Of a stretch of 61,412 bases of DNA, positions 59,384 to 61,412 are shown piece after piece; the stretch's first letter is position 1, and the number at the start of each line of letters is the position of its first letter. The notes beneath the pieces were generated by a model that was not told the DNA's origin, ran no database searches, and was given only the letters and a program-made list of their open reading frames with translations. Position numbers and translations under genes: made by a program. The stretch covers positions 1 through 61,412 of the forward strand of contig JAWLDT010000008.1 of assembly GCA_041686485.1 (NCBI GenBank), in the 5' to 3' direction. The DNA is from PUPG01 sp041686485. GTDB taxonomy: Bacteria; Bacteroidota; Bacteroidia; Bacteroidales; UBA7960.

Positions 59384-61279
59384 TTATTGAACCTTGAGCT
59401 TAAAGGTTTGCGTTCCTTGTTCTGCCTGCAGGGCAACCAGGTATATACCTGCCGGGAAGCCGTTAACATCAAGCCTGATGTGTTTTGCTTCGCCTTGTTG
59501 TTTGTGTACAGGTTTTCTTGAAACCAGATGCCCCAGCATGTTATACATACGGACTTCCATTTCGCCGGCATAGTGGTCAGGCAGTTCCAGGGTTGCATAT
59601 TCTGTAGCAGGGTTCGGGAAAACATGCAGTGTTTGTTGCCGGATTACCTCTCCGGTGTTCGTAACATCATCTGAACCCATAGTACTCGCAGACAGCAGCG
59701 TAATTCTCCGATGGTAAGGCTCATCGCTAACCTTAAAATGACCATATTCCATAGGCATCAAGAGACTGCCATCCTGGTCATACAGCATATCATTTGATGA
59801 AATACCTTGCAGGATACCATATAAATAATTATAATTAAGCTCCAGCACTTTTTCTTCTGTAAAGGAAGATCCCTCTTTTCTGCAAAAGTATATTTTGTTT
59901 TCATTTTGGTTCCAGATGGCACCCACATAGCTAACAACAGGGTTTTTATCTTCGTCCAGCACAATAGCCGATGGGACTCCCCAGTAAGAATTATTTAATC
60001 TAACAGGTTCATCCCATTCCATGTTTTGTTTATGAAAGTAGTAGGTATGAAATGGCGCCTCCCAGGAATCAGTTGCCCTAAGAGCAATATGGATATTTGT
60101 ATTATCCACAGCGATCAAAGCTCCGGCATCCTCCAACTTGCCGGTTTCCAGCATTTCAATTTCCCAGAAATCGCCACCCGCTACCATGTTGGTTGCATAG
60201 TGAACGCGATAGAGAGGTGCTTGAGGCGTAGAATCATCGGGTTGGTATCCCCTGTAGACGATATGGACGACCCCGTCATCCGACACCGCCATTTGAGGGA
60301 ATGCTCCCAAACCATAATTATCAAGTTCTACTTGTTCAAGCACCTGAACTTCCCATTCACCTGAAGCGTTGGTAGCGTATGCAATTTTTAAATAATCACT
60401 CAGATCCTCGTCCGCGGGGTCATCAACATCATCCAAACATGTCGTCGAAACCCAGGTCATATGCAAGTTACCTTCGCTGTCTGATACCAGCTGGGGTTCC
60501 CAGTTGACAACATTGGTAGGGGTGGGCAACATTTCCACCTCCCACCCTTCGGCGGTTTTTTCGGCTACATACAACTCAGACTCCCAATCATAAACCATAG
60601 CCAGGTTTTTTGCGGAAGCTTCTTTGCCTTCGGGTCTAAGGCCAGTAAATCTTTCTGATCGATATAGTGCGGATTTTTCTTCCATATCCCCTTCTATCTC
60701 TCTTGTGAAGCTAACAAAAAGCCTGTCATCCGGCGTTATGGCGACAGATGGAAAATGGGTTTTCATACCGTCCGGATGGATTCTTTCAGGAGTTGTCCAT
60801 TCCTGATCCACGGATTTTCGCATATAATGCGTCTCTTTAAACACTTCTATATCCGGGAAAATCCCTGTTTCAGTCCATTCAGTCAGAATAAAGTGGTAAT
60901 TTCCTTCTGAATCCACAACCATTGGCCTGTCAGGCATACGGTAATTATTGTCCGGGTTGTCATACAGCATATCGTCATGCCACAACCTGATCTTGAAAAT
61001 AAGGTCGCTTGTAACATCGACTATCATCCCATAATCACTCATATACCCTTCCTTTTTCACTTCGTAATAAAGGGTATCTTCCGGTTCGGGTGCAATGGTA
61101 AAATGATAATCTCCCGGGGCATTGGTTTGTTCGCTGATGGTAATAGTGGCGTCTTCAATGGCATTTCCAGAGAAATCTGTTACACTGAACTCCACATCAT
61201 AGTTTTCACCGGCAACCAATAATGACGGCAGAAAAATAAAGAGCCCGATTACAAGATAGGTTTTGTACAAATTTTTCAT
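59384..61279 (-). CDS. Secreted T9SS protein with N-terminal repeat module and propeller-like region
   Basis: The 631-residue precursor starts at ATG 61279, which places the signal peptide (MKNLYKTYLVIGLFIFLPSL) at the N-terminus. An upstream ATG at 61330 would add 17 residues before it. The about-75-residue module comes first (FSVTDFSGNAIEDATITISE). A propeller-like region follows, with SDSEGNLHMTW and YATNASGEWEVQVLE, the latter nearly matching YASNATGEWEAQILE in the neighbour. A T9SS domain (HVFPNPATEYATL) ends it. The same two parts occur in opposite order in the adjacent gene. No catalytic motif was seen. Confidence 0.86.
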   Translation of the reverse strand: MKNLYKTYLVIGLFIFLPSLLVAGENYDVEFSVTDFSGNAIEDATITISEQTNAPGDYHFTIAPEPEDTLYYEVKKEGYMSDYGMIVDVTSDLIFKIRLWHDDMLYDNPDNNYRMPDRPMVVDSEGNYHFILTEWTETGIFPDIEVFKETHYMRKSVDQEWTTPERIHPDGMKTHFPSVAITPDDRLFVSFTREIEGDMEEKSALYRSERFTGLRPEGKEASAKNLAMVYDWESELYVAEKTAEGWEVEMLPTPTNVVNWEPQLVSDSEGNLHMTWVSTTCLDDVDDPADEDLSDYLKIAYATNASGEWEVQVLEQVELDNYGLGAFPQMAVSDDGVVHIVYRGYQPDDSTPQAPLYRVHYATNMVAGGDFWEIEMLETGKLEDAGALIAVDNTNIHIALRATDSWEAPFHTYYFHKQNMEWDEPVRLNNSYWGVPSAIVLDEDKNPVVSYVGAIWNQNENKIYFCRKEGSSFTEEKVLELNYNYLYGILQGISSNDMLYDQDGSLLMPMEYGHFKVSDEPYHRRITLLSASTMGSDDVTNTGEVIRQQTLHVFPNPATEYATLELPDHYAGEMEVRMYNMLGHLVSRKPVHKQQGEAKHIRLDVNGFPAGIYLVALQAEQGTQTFKLKVQ

Positions 61280-61412
61280 AGTATTTGGATTTTCGTTAGT
61301 ATAATACGCAAAATTGAAAATTATTGACAAAACTATTCTGAAAGAATCATATTTCCATCAGTGCCACAAATGAATTTATCATGAAAAAGCACTCCGTGTC
61401 ACCCCTTAAGGT

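Overview
The window comes from a member of the Bacteroidota. The evidence is a SusC/SusD pair, several proteins ending in type IX secretion (T9SS) sorting domains, Bacteroidota-style promoters (TTTG, about 19 bp, TAnnTTTG) and mostly absent Shine-Dalgarno sites. Sus/T9SS biology combined with corrinoid methyltransferases suggests an anaerobic or facultative sediment or gut Bacteroidales/Marinilabiliales-like organism, possibly a metagenome assembly. That placement is inference. A 100-base N gap lies at 34514-34613, and the 99 bases on either side of it are identical.

Region 1 (about 0.3-19.3 kb, mostly + strand) is a polysaccharide/glycan utilisation locus aimed at N-acetylgalactosamine: a ROK regulator, a DUF3472 lipoprotein, an F5/8C lipoprotein, SusC, SusD, a sugar MFS permease, an N-acetylhexosamine-1-kinase-like enzyme, a sugar-phosphate nucleotidyltransferase, two GH109 enzymes (one lipoprotein, one cytoplasmic), a NagB-PIG-L fusion and a GalE-type epimerase. 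The order suggests release of alpha-GalNAc, import, phosphorylation at C1, activation to UDP-GalNAc, epimerisation to UDP-GlcNAc, then deacetylation and deamination.

Region 2 (about 19.3-22.5 kb) holds a T9SS-domain remnant, a patatin-like phospholipase and a BaiN/HI0933 flavoprotein.

Region 3 (22.7-43.8 kb, all on the - strand) is the most striking part. It places a complete methyl-transfer cycle in one array: MetH, MetF, a corrinoid protein, two non-pyrrolysine MttB-family methyltransferases, a hydantoinase-type ASKHA ATPase, DUF1638, an MtrH/MtgA-like methyl-THF:corrinoid methyltransferase, a sarcosine/dimethylglycine N-methyltransferase (SDMT), AhcY, MetK, adenosine kinase and a BtuFCD-type corrinoid importer. 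Read as a pathway, methyl groups from a quaternary amine (glycine betaine is the obvious candidate) reach THF, methionine and SAM. The SAM can then re-methylate sarcosine or dimethylglycine, while SAH is recycled through AhcY and adenosine kinase. The mtt operon has a candidate promoter followed by a roughly 400-nt structured leader.

Region 4 (44.1-61.4 kb) is an envelope and secretion block: a small membrane protein, an M14 carboxypeptidase with T9SS domain, a small exported protein, two paralogous TPR histidine kinases flanking one NarL-type response regulator, a 1361-residue secreted trypsin-like protease, and two related T9SS proteins that share a repeat module with the protease in shuffled order.

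No tRNA, rRNA, CRISPR array or intact insertion sequence was recognised.
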